Positions 54,475 through 64,000 of a DNA stretch of 64,000 bases are shown here, piece after piece (position 1 is the stretch's first letter; every line of letters begins with the position of its first letter). The DNA comes from Lewinella sp. IMCC34191 (lineage in GTDB: Bacteria > Bacteroidota > Bacteroidia > Chitinophagales > Saprospiraceae), in the NCBI RefSeq assembly GCF_003390935.1, contig NZ_QNQZ01000001.1:620001-684000 (forward strand). Direction: 5' to 3'. Under the pieces are notes generated by a model. It made no database searches. It was not told the origin of the DNA and saw only the letters and a program-made list of their open reading frames with translations. The position numbers and the translations under genes were made by a program.

Positions 54475-55264
54475 GCCCGGAGAACGCAAGGACCGCAAAA
54501 AAGTCGACAACTTGATAAGACTGTATTCCCTGATCGCTGGCCTGTCATTGGTGCTGTTTTCTACCTGCGCTCCGTCGCCCGAAAAGGCTGAACCGTCCGT
54601 CACCGAAGTGTTGGATCATGCCATTCGCGCGCACGGCATGGAAGCGATAGATAGCATTCAGCTGGCCTTTACTTTTAGGGAGCGGGATTACACCATCGAG
54701 CTGGAAGGTGGAAAATATTTGTACACACGGAGCTTCACCGATAGCCTCGGCCAACCGGTCCGGGATGAGCTAAGTAACGCGGGCCTTGTGCGGTACCGCC
54801 ACGATAGTCTGCAGCCCCTGACGGCGAAAGACAGTGCGGCCTATGCCGGCTCGGTCAATAGCGTGCGGTACTTCTTTTTACTCCCTTACGGACTGCGCGA
54901 CCCGGCGGTGATCGCCGAGCTTCTGGACACGGTGGACATCCGCGGCAGGGCTTACAACCAGGTTCGGGTAACGTTCGAAGAGGCCGGCGGCGGGGAGGAC
55001 TTCGAGGACGTCTATCACTACTTTTTCAACGACGACACCGGGGAGCTGGATTATCTTGCCTATACCTTCGAAGCGGAGGATGGCGGTATTCGCTTCCGCG
55101 AGGCGATAAATAAGCGACGGGTCAACGGCATCCTGGTGCAGGATTACATCAATTACGGCCTCGACGGGGATGATAGAGACATTGCCTCCATCGCCAGGCG
55201 GTTTGAAGCCGGTGAGTTGCCCGAGCTATCGCGTATCGAGAATACGGCCGTAAGGGTCCAGTAA
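54455..55264 (+). CDS. DUF6503-like lipoprotein
   Basis: The 269-residue protein has a basic start then a lipobox (LSLVLFSTC, Cys about 39), so the ATG at 54455 may be too early and 54473 or the TTG near 54509 would shorten the signal. The mature part has repeated beta strands (IDSIQLAFTFRERDYTIELE, AYNQVRVTFEEAGGGEDFED, GELDYLAYTFEAEDGGIRFREA) typical of the LolA/DUF6503-like clam-shaped fold that holds lipids or hydrophobic ligands. No function is known. The 3' end overlaps folK by 39 bases. Confidence 0.65.
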   Translation: MDTINLMPGERKDRKKVDNLIRLYSLIAGLSLVLFSTCAPSPEKAEPSVTEVLDHAIRAHGMEAIDSIQLAFTFRERDYTIELEGGKYLYTRSFTDSLGQPVRDELSNAGLVRYRHDSLQPLTAKDSAAYAGSVNSVRYFFLLPYGLRDPAVIAELLDTVDIRGRAYNQVRVTFEEAGGGEDFEDVYHYFFNDDTGELDYLAYTFEAEDGGIRFREAINKRRVNGILVQDYINYGLDGDDRDIASIARRFEAGELPELSRIENTAVRVQ

Positions 55265-55681
55265 GCCCGGGGGAAGCAGATCGCGCACGAAAGATCGGTG
55301 CCCCCACCAGGGGTGGGGGAGGCTGAGTCGATCGTCTTCGTAAATCAGGTCGTCCACGAAGATCATATCGATATCGAGGGTGCGGGGACCCCAGTGCGTG
55401 TCGCGGGTCCGACCCTGCTCCAACTCAATGGCCTGCGTTTGATCGAGGAGGGCGTGCAAATAATTTTTAAGGGGCTGTCCGCGATTGGGATCGGGAATGG
55501 AAAGCACAATAACCTGATTGCGAAAATCTGGCTGGGCGGTCATCCCCCAGGGTGGGGTAGTGATTACCGGACTCGTGTACGCTACCGGCCCCAGCCGCTC
55601 GGTGAGCGCTTGTCGGGCGACTTGCAGGTGTTCGTCGCGGTTGCCTTCGTTCGATCCGAGGGATAGCGTTAGTTTTGCCAC
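55226..55681 (-). CDS. folK: Hydroxymethyldihydropteridine pyrophosphokinase
   Basis: This enzyme transfers pyrophosphate from ATP to the pterin precursor of folate. The 151-residue protein has TLSLGSNEGNRDEHLQ, SPVITTPPWGMTAQPDFRNQV, and the signature GPRTLDIDMIFVDDL with the metal-binding Asp pair, followed by LPHPWWGHRSFVRDLLPP. GTG 55681 or TTG 55687 is the start; there is no ATG. It diverges from the deoxynucleoside kinase gene. Other folate genes are not in the window. Confidence 0.94.
   Translation of the reverse strand: MAKLTLSLGSNEGNRDEHLQVARQALTERLGPVAYTSPVITTPPWGMTAQPDFRNQVIVLSIPDPNRGQPLKNYLHALLDQTQAIELEQGRTRDTHWGPRTLDIDMIFVDDLIYEDDRLSLPHPWWGHRSFVRDLLPPGLLDPYGRILDTR
55670..55677 (+). 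promoter_or_regulatory. -7 box for the deoxynucleoside kinase gene
   Basis: TAGTTTTG, a perfect TAnnTTTG match, 19 bases before ATG 55696. It overlaps the folK start region on the other strand, so the two promoters may interfere. Confidence 0.45.
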
Positions 55682-55695
55682 GCCCAAAAATAGTG

Positions 55696-56361
55696 ATGAC
55701 TTTACCTTCCTACGTGGTTATCGAGGGAAACATCGGTGCCGGCAAGACCACGCTGGCCCGGATGCTGGCGGAGCGGTTCAACCACCGCCTCGTTCTCGAG
55801 GAATTCAGCGATAACCCCTTCCTTCCCCTTTTCTACCGCGAGCCTGAGCGCTATGCCTTTCCCGTGGAGCTTTTCTTCATGGCCGAGCGGCATAAGCAGC
55901 TCCAGGCCGAACTGAGCAACCCCGAACTGTTCAGCCAGGGTACGGTGGCCGATTACCTGTTCATCAAGACGATGCTGTTCGCCCGCAACAGCCTGAACGA
56001 GCAGGAATTTCGGCTGTTTACGCGACTATTCCGTGCCCTGGACGTCGCGTTCCCGAAGCCGGACCTGATCGTGTACCTGCACCGCCCCGTCGAGGCGCTA
56101 CAGGCTAACATCCGTCGCCGAGGCCGGGAGTACGAGCAAGACATCGGCGATGCCTATCTGAAGTCCGTGCAGCAAGTCTATCTCGATTACCTCCGGACGG
56201 TCAAGGAGACGCCGGTGCTGTTATTCGAACTTGGGGAGGAAAACTTTGCGGAGGACGAATTGCTTTTCGAGCGCATCATTGCCGCAATGACCGGTACGGT
56301 AAAGCGGGGGTTGCAAACGCTGGAGCTTCACTCCTTGCGTTCGTCACCGATGAGGTTCTGA
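55696..56361 (+). CDS. Deoxynucleoside kinase (dGK/dAK family)
   Basis: This salvage enzyme phosphorylates deoxyadenosine or deoxyguanosine. The 221-residue protein has the P-loop GNIGAGKT (residues 11-18), LEEFSDNPFLPLFY, the helix with PVELFFMAERHKQLQ, and YLHRPVEALQANIRRRGREYEQDI, whose Arg-rich LID closes over ATP. It falls in the dCK/dGK family. ATG 55696 is used. Its last 33 bases overlap the convergent acyltransferase gene. Confidence 0.9.
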   Translation: MTLPSYVVIEGNIGAGKTTLARMLAERFNHRLVLEEFSDNPFLPLFYREPERYAFPVELFFMAERHKQLQAELSNPELFSQGTVADYLFIKTMLFARNSLNEQEFRLFTRLFRALDVAFPKPDLIVYLHRPVEALQANIRRRGREYEQDIGDAYLKSVQQVYLDYLRTVKETPVLLFELGEENFAEDELLFERIIAAMTGTVKRGLQTLELHSLRSSPMRF

Positions 56362-58085
56362 GGGAATTTTACCTTGTTCTTCAGCTTGTAGGTGGACAAG
56401 CGATTGTGATAATAGTGAAGCATGGAGAAATTATCGCTGACTACGTGTCCACGCGAGTCACAGCGGAGCGGCTTGTGGATGTGGTAATTGCCGATACTTT
56501 CCAAGCCCAAGTCGATGATTTTCGCTGCGGTGTTCCTGATTTCGTCGCTGACTTTGACCCGGTCCTCCAGTTCCATCTTGAGGAGGATGTCCCGGAGTTG
56601 CTCCACTACGGATTCCAGTGCCTTTGGCTGAAAGTAGAAATCTTCGGCGGGTAATCGAAGCAGCGCGTACAGGTCATCCTTGGGAAAAGACCGCTCCAGG
56701 ATAGCGAAAGCGGCGTAGCTAATGAGATGACTGGGCAGCACGATCCCGTCGGAGTGGTAGCGCTCCACGATGCGGCTGGCGAGCAGTCGCGTGTACTCGT
56801 TTTCCCGTTGCAGGTCTTCGTTGATCTTCCCGTACTGATCCCGGAAGTATTCCCTGGTCGAGACGTGGCGACCGCTTAGGGCGTAGCTTTTCCCGTCCTC
56901 GGATACCCGATTACCAACCACGTCCATGGGCTGGCCGAGGCTGATGGTAATTTCATTCCCCTTACTGAAGACCCCCCAGATAAATTTGAGGATACTGCGC
57001 AGGGAATGAAAGCTGTCCTTTGCTTTGATGTATCGGTCCTGGCCCTCACGCCGCAGGTGTTGCTCGATGAGGAACTGCGCCTCGAGAACGAAGGGATAAC
57101 TAAGAATGACCGGTACGATGTACACCTTGTCATCCCGTCCGGCCTGGTAGCGAGCCCGCTGTGCTTCGACGGCGGTGCCGAGCAGGCCCAGTTTCAGTTT
57201 GGTTTCCAGCGCTCCGGAGCGAGACCGGGTGCCGCCGGGGAAAAAGAGGGAGGGTACGCCGCGCTGGATGATGAGCTTGCTCATTATCTTAAGCGTGGTC
57301 ATGTAAATCGGGTTGCGCTTCCGCCGGTCGACGCGGTAGGCACCCAAACGATTCATGAAGTAGGCCGTGTATCCGGTGTTATAGAGGTTCAGCCCGGCAC
57401 CGAAGGCCATGGCTTCCAGTCCCGCGACCTGGTCGAGGGCGTAGCCGATCAGGATGCTGTCGAGATTACTGAAGTGGGTCGGTACCATGATTACGGTTCC
57501 CTTCTTGCTTAGTTCCCGCACCTGGTCGACGTAGCCGCGAACGAGCAGTTTCTCCTGCAGGAGAATTTTCTTGCTGAACAGGCTCGTAAAGCTGCGCCCC
57601 CCCGCCGCGTTTAGCAGGCGACCGAAGAAAAACGTCAGGAAACGCCGGGCGAAACGGAAGGTAGGGATCTTGAAGGTGCCGACGATCTCCTCGGCGTAGC
57701 GGTGCACGATCCGGTCAAGGATCGCCTGGGCAGCTTCCTCGGCGGTAGCGGGTTCGTCCTCGTCAAGTGATTGCGTGGCCAATAGCTTAGCCTGTCGCTT
57801 CCAGTACCGGCGTTCGTTCGGGGGGTCGACCTTCCAGGGTTCGGAACGGGTCCTTTCCTGCTCGCTGAATACGGTCTTACTCAGAACGTCGGTCAGATTG
57901 TCTCCGCTTTCTTGAAGGATCCTTTCCTTGCTGGCCTGCTCCAGCTTTCGGATAAAAGCTTGGCGGTCCTCACTCAGGCGATAAATTTCCCATTGGTTGA
58001 TTTCCGGTACCGTATGCTGATAGGGACGGTTTTCCCGGTTGAAGCCGGGGGGTGGAAGTCGGTTGTCTGCGGGATTCGCACTCAT
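56328..58085 (-). CDS. 1-acyl-glycerol-3-phosphate acyltransferase-like protein (PlsB/PlsC superfamily)
   Basis: The 585-residue protein carries the acyltransferase HX4D motif in MVPTHFSNLDSILIGYAL near residue 208 and the GTRSRSG block in SLFFPGGTRSRSGALETKLKLG, split here. It has ITISLGQPMDVVG in the third block. The long N- and C-terminal parts (about 190 and 200 residues) exceed PlsC and resemble PlsB-like proteins. It should add fatty acid to a glycerol phosphate for phospholipid synthesis. It is on the same strand as engB with 34 bases between them. Confidence 0.88.
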   Translation of the reverse strand: MSANPADNRLPPPGFNRENRPYQHTVPEINQWEIYRLSEDRQAFIRKLEQASKERILQESGDNLTDVLSKTVFSEQERTRSEPWKVDPPNERRYWKRQAKLLATQSLDEDEPATAEEAAQAILDRIVHRYAEEIVGTFKIPTFRFARRFLTFFFGRLLNAAGGRSFTSLFSKKILLQEKLLVRGYVDQVRELSKKGTVIMVPTHFSNLDSILIGYALDQVAGLEAMAFGAGLNLYNTGYTAYFMNRLGAYRVDRRKRNPIYMTTLKIMSKLIIQRGVPSLFFPGGTRSRSGALETKLKLGLLGTAVEAQRARYQAGRDDKVYIVPVILSYPFVLEAQFLIEQHLRREGQDRYIKAKDSFHSLRSILKFIWGVFSKGNEITISLGQPMDVVGNRVSEDGKSYALSGRHVSTREYFRDQYGKINEDLQRENEYTRLLASRIVERYHSDGIVLPSHLISYAAFAILERSFPKDDLYALLRLPAEDFYFQPKALESVVEQLRDILLKMELEDRVKVSDEIRNTAAKIIDLGLESIGNYHIHKPLRCDSRGHVVSDNFSMLHYYHNRLSTYKLKNKVKFPQNLIGDERKE

Positions 58086-58119
58086 AGGGTTATAAGGTTC
58101 TCAGGCGGTGAAATGTGCT

Positions 58120-58743
58120 CTAACTACCGCCTGCCTCGAAGGGCCAATGTACCGCATTCAGGGCGGTTTCTATGTATTCCAGTACTTCCTCCCGCCCCGT
58201 TTCTTTTAGGGCGCTCGTAGCAAAGACCGGGGGAAGCTCTTCCCAGCTTTCCTTTAGGGCGTTCTGGAAGCTTTCCATATGCTCCCCGTCGCGGGCCTTT
58301 TTACGGTCGGTTTTGGTGAAGGCCAGGACGAAAGGGACGCCATGTTCGCCCAGCCAGTTTACAAAATCCAGGTCGATTTGCTGGGGGGGGATGTTGCTGT
58401 CGATAAGGACGAAGGTGCTCACGAGGGTATCCCGCTTGAGGAAGTAATTCTCCGTCCGGGTTTCCCATTTGGCCCGCGTTTTTTTGCTCTGCTTGGCGTA
58501 GCCGTAGCCCGGGAGGTCCGTCAGGTACCAGCTCTGGTTGATCAGGTAGTAGTTGAGCAGTTGCGTTTTTCCGGGTTTACCGCTGGTGTGTGCCAGTTCT
58601 TTACGCTGGGTCAGCATATTGATCAGGCTGCTTTTTCCCACGTTACTGCGGCCGATGAATGCGAACTCCGGCTTGCCGTCTTTCGGGGCCTGGTGGACGC
58701 GTGCGTGAGAAGAGGCAAAGGTAGATGTATGAATAAGGGGCAA
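58120..58743 (-). CDS. engB: Ribosome biogenesis GTPase YihA/YsxC
   Basis: This GTPase helps assemble the 50S subunit. The 207-residue protein has the G1 P-loop FIGRSNVGKSSLINML (about residues 30-45), the G2 KTQLLNYY, DLPGYGYAKQSKK for G3 and FTKTD for G4. Size is normal for the family. ATG 58743 is used. It is in line with infC upstream, though a hairpin between them likely stops most transcripts. Confidence 0.94.
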   Translation of the reverse strand: MPLIHTSTFASSHARVHQAPKDGKPEFAFIGRSNVGKSSLINMLTQRKELAHTSGKPGKTQLLNYYLINQSWYLTDLPGYGYAKQSKKTRAKWETRTENYFLKRDTLVSTFVLIDSNIPPQQIDLDFVNWLGEHGVPFVLAFTKTDRKKARDGEHMESFQNALKESWEELPPVFATSALKETGREEVLEYIETALNAVHWPFEAGGS

Positions 58744-58772
58744 AGCGAAAATTTTGGAAGGCTACTTAACGA

Positions 58773-58806
58773 AATACGCCCACCCAAAAGATTGAGCGGG
58801 CGTATT
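58773..58806 (-). terminator. Hairpin between infC and engB
   Basis: On the minus strand AATACGCCC pairs with GGGCGTATT across a 16-base loop, followed by TCGTTAAG. It lies right after the infC stop. The T run is weak, so readthrough to engB is possible. Confidence 0.55.
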
Positions 58807-58825
58807 GCCTAGTTGTTCGGATTGT

Positions 58826-59479
58826 TTACTCCTCTCCGTCGCCGTCCGCTTTGGACTTGGACTTCGATTTTGACGATCCCTTTTGTACTTTCTTTGGGCT
58901 GATGATGACGTTCATCCGTCGGCCTTCCATCTTCGGCATCGCTTCGGCGGCACCGAGATCTTCGACGTCCTTCATGAAGCGGAGTAGGAGCAGTTCGCCC
59001 CGGTCCTTAAAGACGATGGAGCGACCCCGGAAGTGCACGTAAGCTTTGACTTTAGCCCCGTCTTCGAGGAATCCCCGGGCGTGGCGCACTTTGAAGTCGA
59101 AATCGTGATCGTCGGTATTTGGGCCGAAACGGACTTCCTTGATAACCGTTTTTACGGCCTTGTTGCGAATTTCCTTTTCCTTCCGCTTCTTTTCGTAGAG
59201 AAACTTCTTGTAGTCCGTAAGGCGCACTACCGGCGGACTGGCATTGGGGCTGATCTCGACCAGGTCGAGGCCCAAATCACGACCCCAACCTTTCACCTGA
59301 CGGGTGTCGAATACGGTGCCGCTCTCAAGCTTGGTGCCAATCTCCTCGGATATCTCGTCGAGGTTATCGCCAACCAGGCGAATTTCGGGCACCCGAATCA
59401 TGTCGTTGATACGGAACTGTGGGGTGGTGTCTTCTCTGCGTGTGTAGCGGTTGCGGCCGCCGCCTCTTCTCTTTGCCAA
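58826..59479 (-). CDS. infC: Translation initiation factor IF-3
   Basis: IF-3 splits ribosomes and checks initiation codons. The 217-residue protein has an N-terminal domain (FRINDMIRVPEIRLVGDN, DLGLDLVEISPNASPPVVRLTDY), the KFLYEKKRKEKE linker and a C-terminal domain (KEVRFGPNTDDHDFDFKVRHARGFL). The tail is rich in Lys and Ser (SKSKSKSK), longer than in E. coli. The start is TTG at 59479 and no ATG is in frame upstream. A non-AUG start fits the autoregulation known for infC, which IF-3 represses. Unusually, rpmI and rplT do not follow; engB does. Confidence 0.95.
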   Translation of the reverse strand: MAKRRGGGRNRYTRREDTTPQFRINDMIRVPEIRLVGDNLDEISEEIGTKLESGTVFDTRQVKGWGRDLGLDLVEISPNASPPVVRLTDYKKFLYEKKRKEKEIRNKAVKTVIKEVRFGPNTDDHDFDFKVRHARGFLEDGAKVKAYVHFRGRSIVFKDRGELLLLRFMKDVEDLGAAEAMPKMEGRRMNVIISPKKVQKGSSKSKSKSKADGDGEE

Positions 59480-59570
59480 TAGATGGTTGAATTATGTTAT
59501 AAAATGTAAAAGTATGGAATAGGGGAAAGTTCAAACAAGCCAACGATCCCGGGCCATTTAGCCAAAAAGA

Positions 59571-59609
59571 AAAGTTCCGGCCCGACAATGGTTGCCGGAC
59601 CGGAACTTT
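59571..59609 (-). terminator. Terminator after clpC
   Basis: On the minus strand a 10-bp stem AAAGTTCCGG / CCGGAACTTT with inner pairing in the loop is followed by a T-rich run (TTTTCTTTTT). Confidence 0.82.
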
Positions 59610-59623
59610 AGAGACGGTCTGCC

Positions 59624-62188
<2,565 letters not shown>

Positions 62189-62560
62189 TCAATAAACTTT
62201 GTGGGGGTAATAAATAATGAGGGCTTTAAAAAACGCGCAACATCATGCGCTATGGAAACCATTTGCCCTAAAGTTAAGGCGAAAGTGAAAGAACTGTGCC
62301 AGAAGGAATTAACTGACAAAAAATCCTGACAATTCGCCCCGGCACGCCATAAATATTTGGCGCGTGGACTTCTTACTATAGAGAAACACTACACCTCTAA
62401 GATGGTTGGACGCCAAATTGTGCAGTCTCGGGTTCAAACGCTTAAAGTTGTGCTAACATTTTAACGATTTCCTATGCCGGCTGCATTCGCTGCTCTGCCC
62501 GCTGCTCCTTACCTTCGTGGGGCATTTCCACGATTTTTTCCGCTTTACTGTTGCCAACAC
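62189..62560. other. Gene-free stretch between clpC and the LysM protein
   Basis: This 372-base gap separates the divergent clpC and LysM/RlpA-like genes. It holds a near-palindrome centred at about 62354 with CGCCAAAT-like half sites (ATTTGGCG at 62356-62363, CGCCAAAT at 62411-62418). On the minus strand TAACTTTA near 62270 is a partial clpC -7 box. A possible small frame (62252-62329) is not supported enough to call. No RNA gene is seen. Confidence 0.5.
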
Positions 62561-63424
62561 ATGGGTTTCTTCCCCAAATGCTTTCTACTGCTGTTTTTTG
62601 CGGCGGGCTTCTTCACGCAGGAGGCCGGAGCGACGGGGGATAGTCTGTATTTTCTACTCCCCTCGGATACCGTCGTGGTTCGCTTTGACGCACTGAGCGG
62701 CCATCTGCTTTTCGATCACCGGCTGGCCCCGCGACAGACGCTCTACGGCGCCGCCCGCTTCTACGGCCATTCCCTCGACGATATTTACCGCCTCAATCCG
62801 GGGCTGCAGCTAGGTTATAAACCCGGCACCCGTGTTACCGTCACCATTCCGAAATCCGAACTCAGATCGGGATACGCCCGCGACAGCCTCGCCTGGTTCG
62901 TGCCCGTTCGCTACCGCTTATCGGCCGGAGAAACACTCTATGGCCTGTCGCGGCGTACCCTCAGCCAGCCAAACGACAGTCTTATCCGTGCCCTTAATCC
63001 GGGACTTAACGCCCAGGACCTCGAGCCCGGGAGGGTATTGACTATTGGCTATTTGCGCATCGATGGGATCAATCCCGACCACCAGGTAAAAGTCGAGGAC
63101 CGCTACATCTTACAGAATCGGGATTTGCGCGTACAGTGGGATTCCACCATGAGCCAGCGCCGACTGAAGTTTACTACCGGAAAGGCGGCCTGGACCACGC
63201 GCGGTGACCAGAATAAATGGATGGTGCTGCACCGGACCGCCCCCATCGGTAGCATTATCGAAGTGGAAGACCCCCGCAGCCGAAAAACGATCTACGCCAG
63301 GGTGGTGGCCCGCATACCCGAGGAAGTGTACGACAGCCGCGTGGTGCTGGTGGTCAGTCCACGCCTGGTAAAGGCCTTCGGAGTCCGCGATAAGGAGTTT
63401 TACGTCCGTACCCGTCACCTGTAA
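62561..63424 (+). CDS. LysM-repeat protein with RlpA-like C-terminal domain
   Basis: The 287-residue exported protein (signal MGFFPKCFLLLFFAAGFFTQEAGA) has two LysM repeats that bind peptidoglycan: QTLYGAARFYGHSLDDIYRLN, LGYKPGTRVTVTI, and ETLYGLSRRTLSQPNDSLIRALN. A C-terminal double-psi barrel-like domain follows: GKAAWTTRGDQNKWMVLHRTA, IGSIIEVEDPRSRKTIYARVV, VVLVVSPRLVKAFGV. This is like RlpA but missing clear catalytic residues. It may bind or remodel cell wall glycans. ATG 62561 is preferred over the longer 62474 frame, which has no signal character. Confidence 0.82.
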   Translation: MGFFPKCFLLLFFAAGFFTQEAGATGDSLYFLLPSDTVVVRFDALSGHLLFDHRLAPRQTLYGAARFYGHSLDDIYRLNPGLQLGYKPGTRVTVTIPKSELRSGYARDSLAWFVPVRYRLSAGETLYGLSRRTLSQPNDSLIRALNPGLNAQDLEPGRVLTIGYLRIDGINPDHQVKVEDRYILQNRDLRVQWDSTMSQRRLKFTTGKAAWTTRGDQNKWMVLHRTAPIGSIIEVEDPRSRKTIYARVVARIPEEVYDSRVVLVVSPRLVKAFGVRDKEFYVRTRHL

Positions 63425-63465
63425 ACTTCGGGGAGTGCCGGCAAGGGCTTACCTTCGCGCGCCGT

Positions 63466-64000
63466 ATGCGCCTCCAGCAACTCGACATCAAGGGATTCAA
63501 GAGCTTCGCCAACCAAACGGTGGTGAATTTTGATGCCGACGTCATTGGGATCGTCGGGCCCAACGGCTCGGGAAAGAGCAACATCGTAGACGCTATCCGC
63601 TGGGTTCTTGGCGAACAGAAGGGCTCCGAGTTGCGCCTGGACAAAATGGCGTCCATCATCTTTAACGGGACCAAAAAGAAGAAGCCCGGCAACCTGGCGT
63701 CCGTCAGCCTGACCTTCGAGAACGATAAGGAATTGCTTCCTACCGAGTACCAAACGGTCACGATCACCCGGATGCTCTACCGCAGCGGTGATTCGGAATA
63801 CCGGCTCAACGGCGTGCAGTGCCGCCTTAAGGATATCCGTAACCTATTCCTGGATACCGGCATCGGCAGTAACAGTTACGCCATCATTGCACTGGGAATG
63901 GTGGATGACATATTGGCCGACAAAGACAATAGTCGTCGCCGGATGTTCGAGCAGGCCGCGGGGATCAGCAAGTACAAGAACCGCAAGAAGGAGAGCCTGC
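63466..64000 (+). CDS. smc: Chromosome segregation protein SMC (partial, N-terminal part)
   Basis: The gene begins at ATG 63466 and runs off the right edge, so about 178 residues are visible. They are the SMC N-terminal ATPase head: MRLQQLDIKGFKSFANQTV, the Walker A motif GPNGSGKSNI (31-40), DAIRWVLGEQKGSELR, and FLDTGIGSNSYAII near 135, then FEQAAGISKYKNRKKE, where the coiled coil begins. SMC condenses and separates chromosomes with ScpA and ScpB. A TACCTTCG -7-like box lies at 63450-63457. The ATG follows the LysM gene by about 40 bases. Confidence 0.95.
   Translation, partial: MRLQQLDIKGFKSFANQTVVNFDADVIGIVGPNGSGKSNIVDAIRWVLGEQKGSELRLDKMASIIFNGTKKKKPGNLASVSLTFENDKELLPTEYQTVTITRMLYRSGDSEYRLNGVQCRLKDIRNLFLDTGIGSNSYAIIALGMVDDILADKDNSRRRMFEQAAGISKYKNRKKESL

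Overview
The window is chromosomal DNA of a Bacteroidota bacterium, most likely of the Saprospiria (Lewinella/Neolewinella-like). Support comes from type IX secretion (T9SS) sorting tails (16440-20121), a gliding-motility-type C-terminal domain (51151-53553), two GLPGLI-family proteins beside an outer-membrane receptor-like barrel, -7 boxes of the Bacteroidota form TAnnTTTG in front of many genes, and an absence of obvious Shine-Dalgarno sequences. Base composition looks GC-rich for the phylum. TTG and GTG starts are frequent. No rRNA, phage, insertion sequence or CRISPR array is visible. Almost all of it is ordinary core genome.

Layout. 1-9.7 kb: a heparinase-like gene running off the left edge, metK, pyrG, an exported aspartyl protease, leuS, a PD-(D/E)XK-like protein overlapping an Lrp/AsnC regulator, and phzF-like. 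9.8-16.2 kb: a lone LytTR protein, a DEDD exonuclease, an MFS carrier, a STAS protein, RNase Z, a DUF1080 protein, glycerate kinase and a lipoprotein MsrB. 16.2-20.2 kb: tRNA-Arg(CCT), then three tandem T9SS-tail paralogues with structured leaders and strong terminators. 20.2-23.0 kb: a secreted protein, a Nudix-like protein, a GT-C-type membrane protein and tRNA-Gly(GCC). 23.1-29.8 kb: an outer-membrane barrel and two GLPGLI genes, divergent from a histidine kinase/response regulator pair. 29.8-33.6 kb: NifU-like, RsmE, DUF4159, a CotH-like protein and a metallophosphoesterase. 33.7-39.3 kb: a barrel protein, ilvD-ilvB-ilvN and enoyl-CoA hydratase. 39.3-43.8 kb: lipoprotein FKBP, NrnA, Ndk, a RfaE1-like kinase and MscS. 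43.9-47.7 kb: small envelope/stress-type proteins and an AI-2E-family exporter. 47.6-51.0 kb: DUF819, a SixA-like phosphatase, prfA and a Sua5-like protein. 51.2-64 kb: a PKD/CHU_C surface protein, GNAT, small lipoproteins, folK, a deoxynucleoside kinase, an acyltransferase, engB, infC, clpC, a LysM/RlpA-like protein and the start of smc.

The observations most worth following are regulatory. The three T9SS-tail genes carry leaders with different sequences but the same apparent fold: an outer inverted repeat, an ATATTG-type motif just inside the left arm, and an inner hairpin. Direct GGTTAA repeats on a 10-11 bp period lie between the GLPGLI operon and its divergent two-component system. A near copy of that layout lies upstream of the metallophosphoesterase operon, which suggests a local regulon for the response regulator. 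These are readings by eye and need computational and experimental tests.
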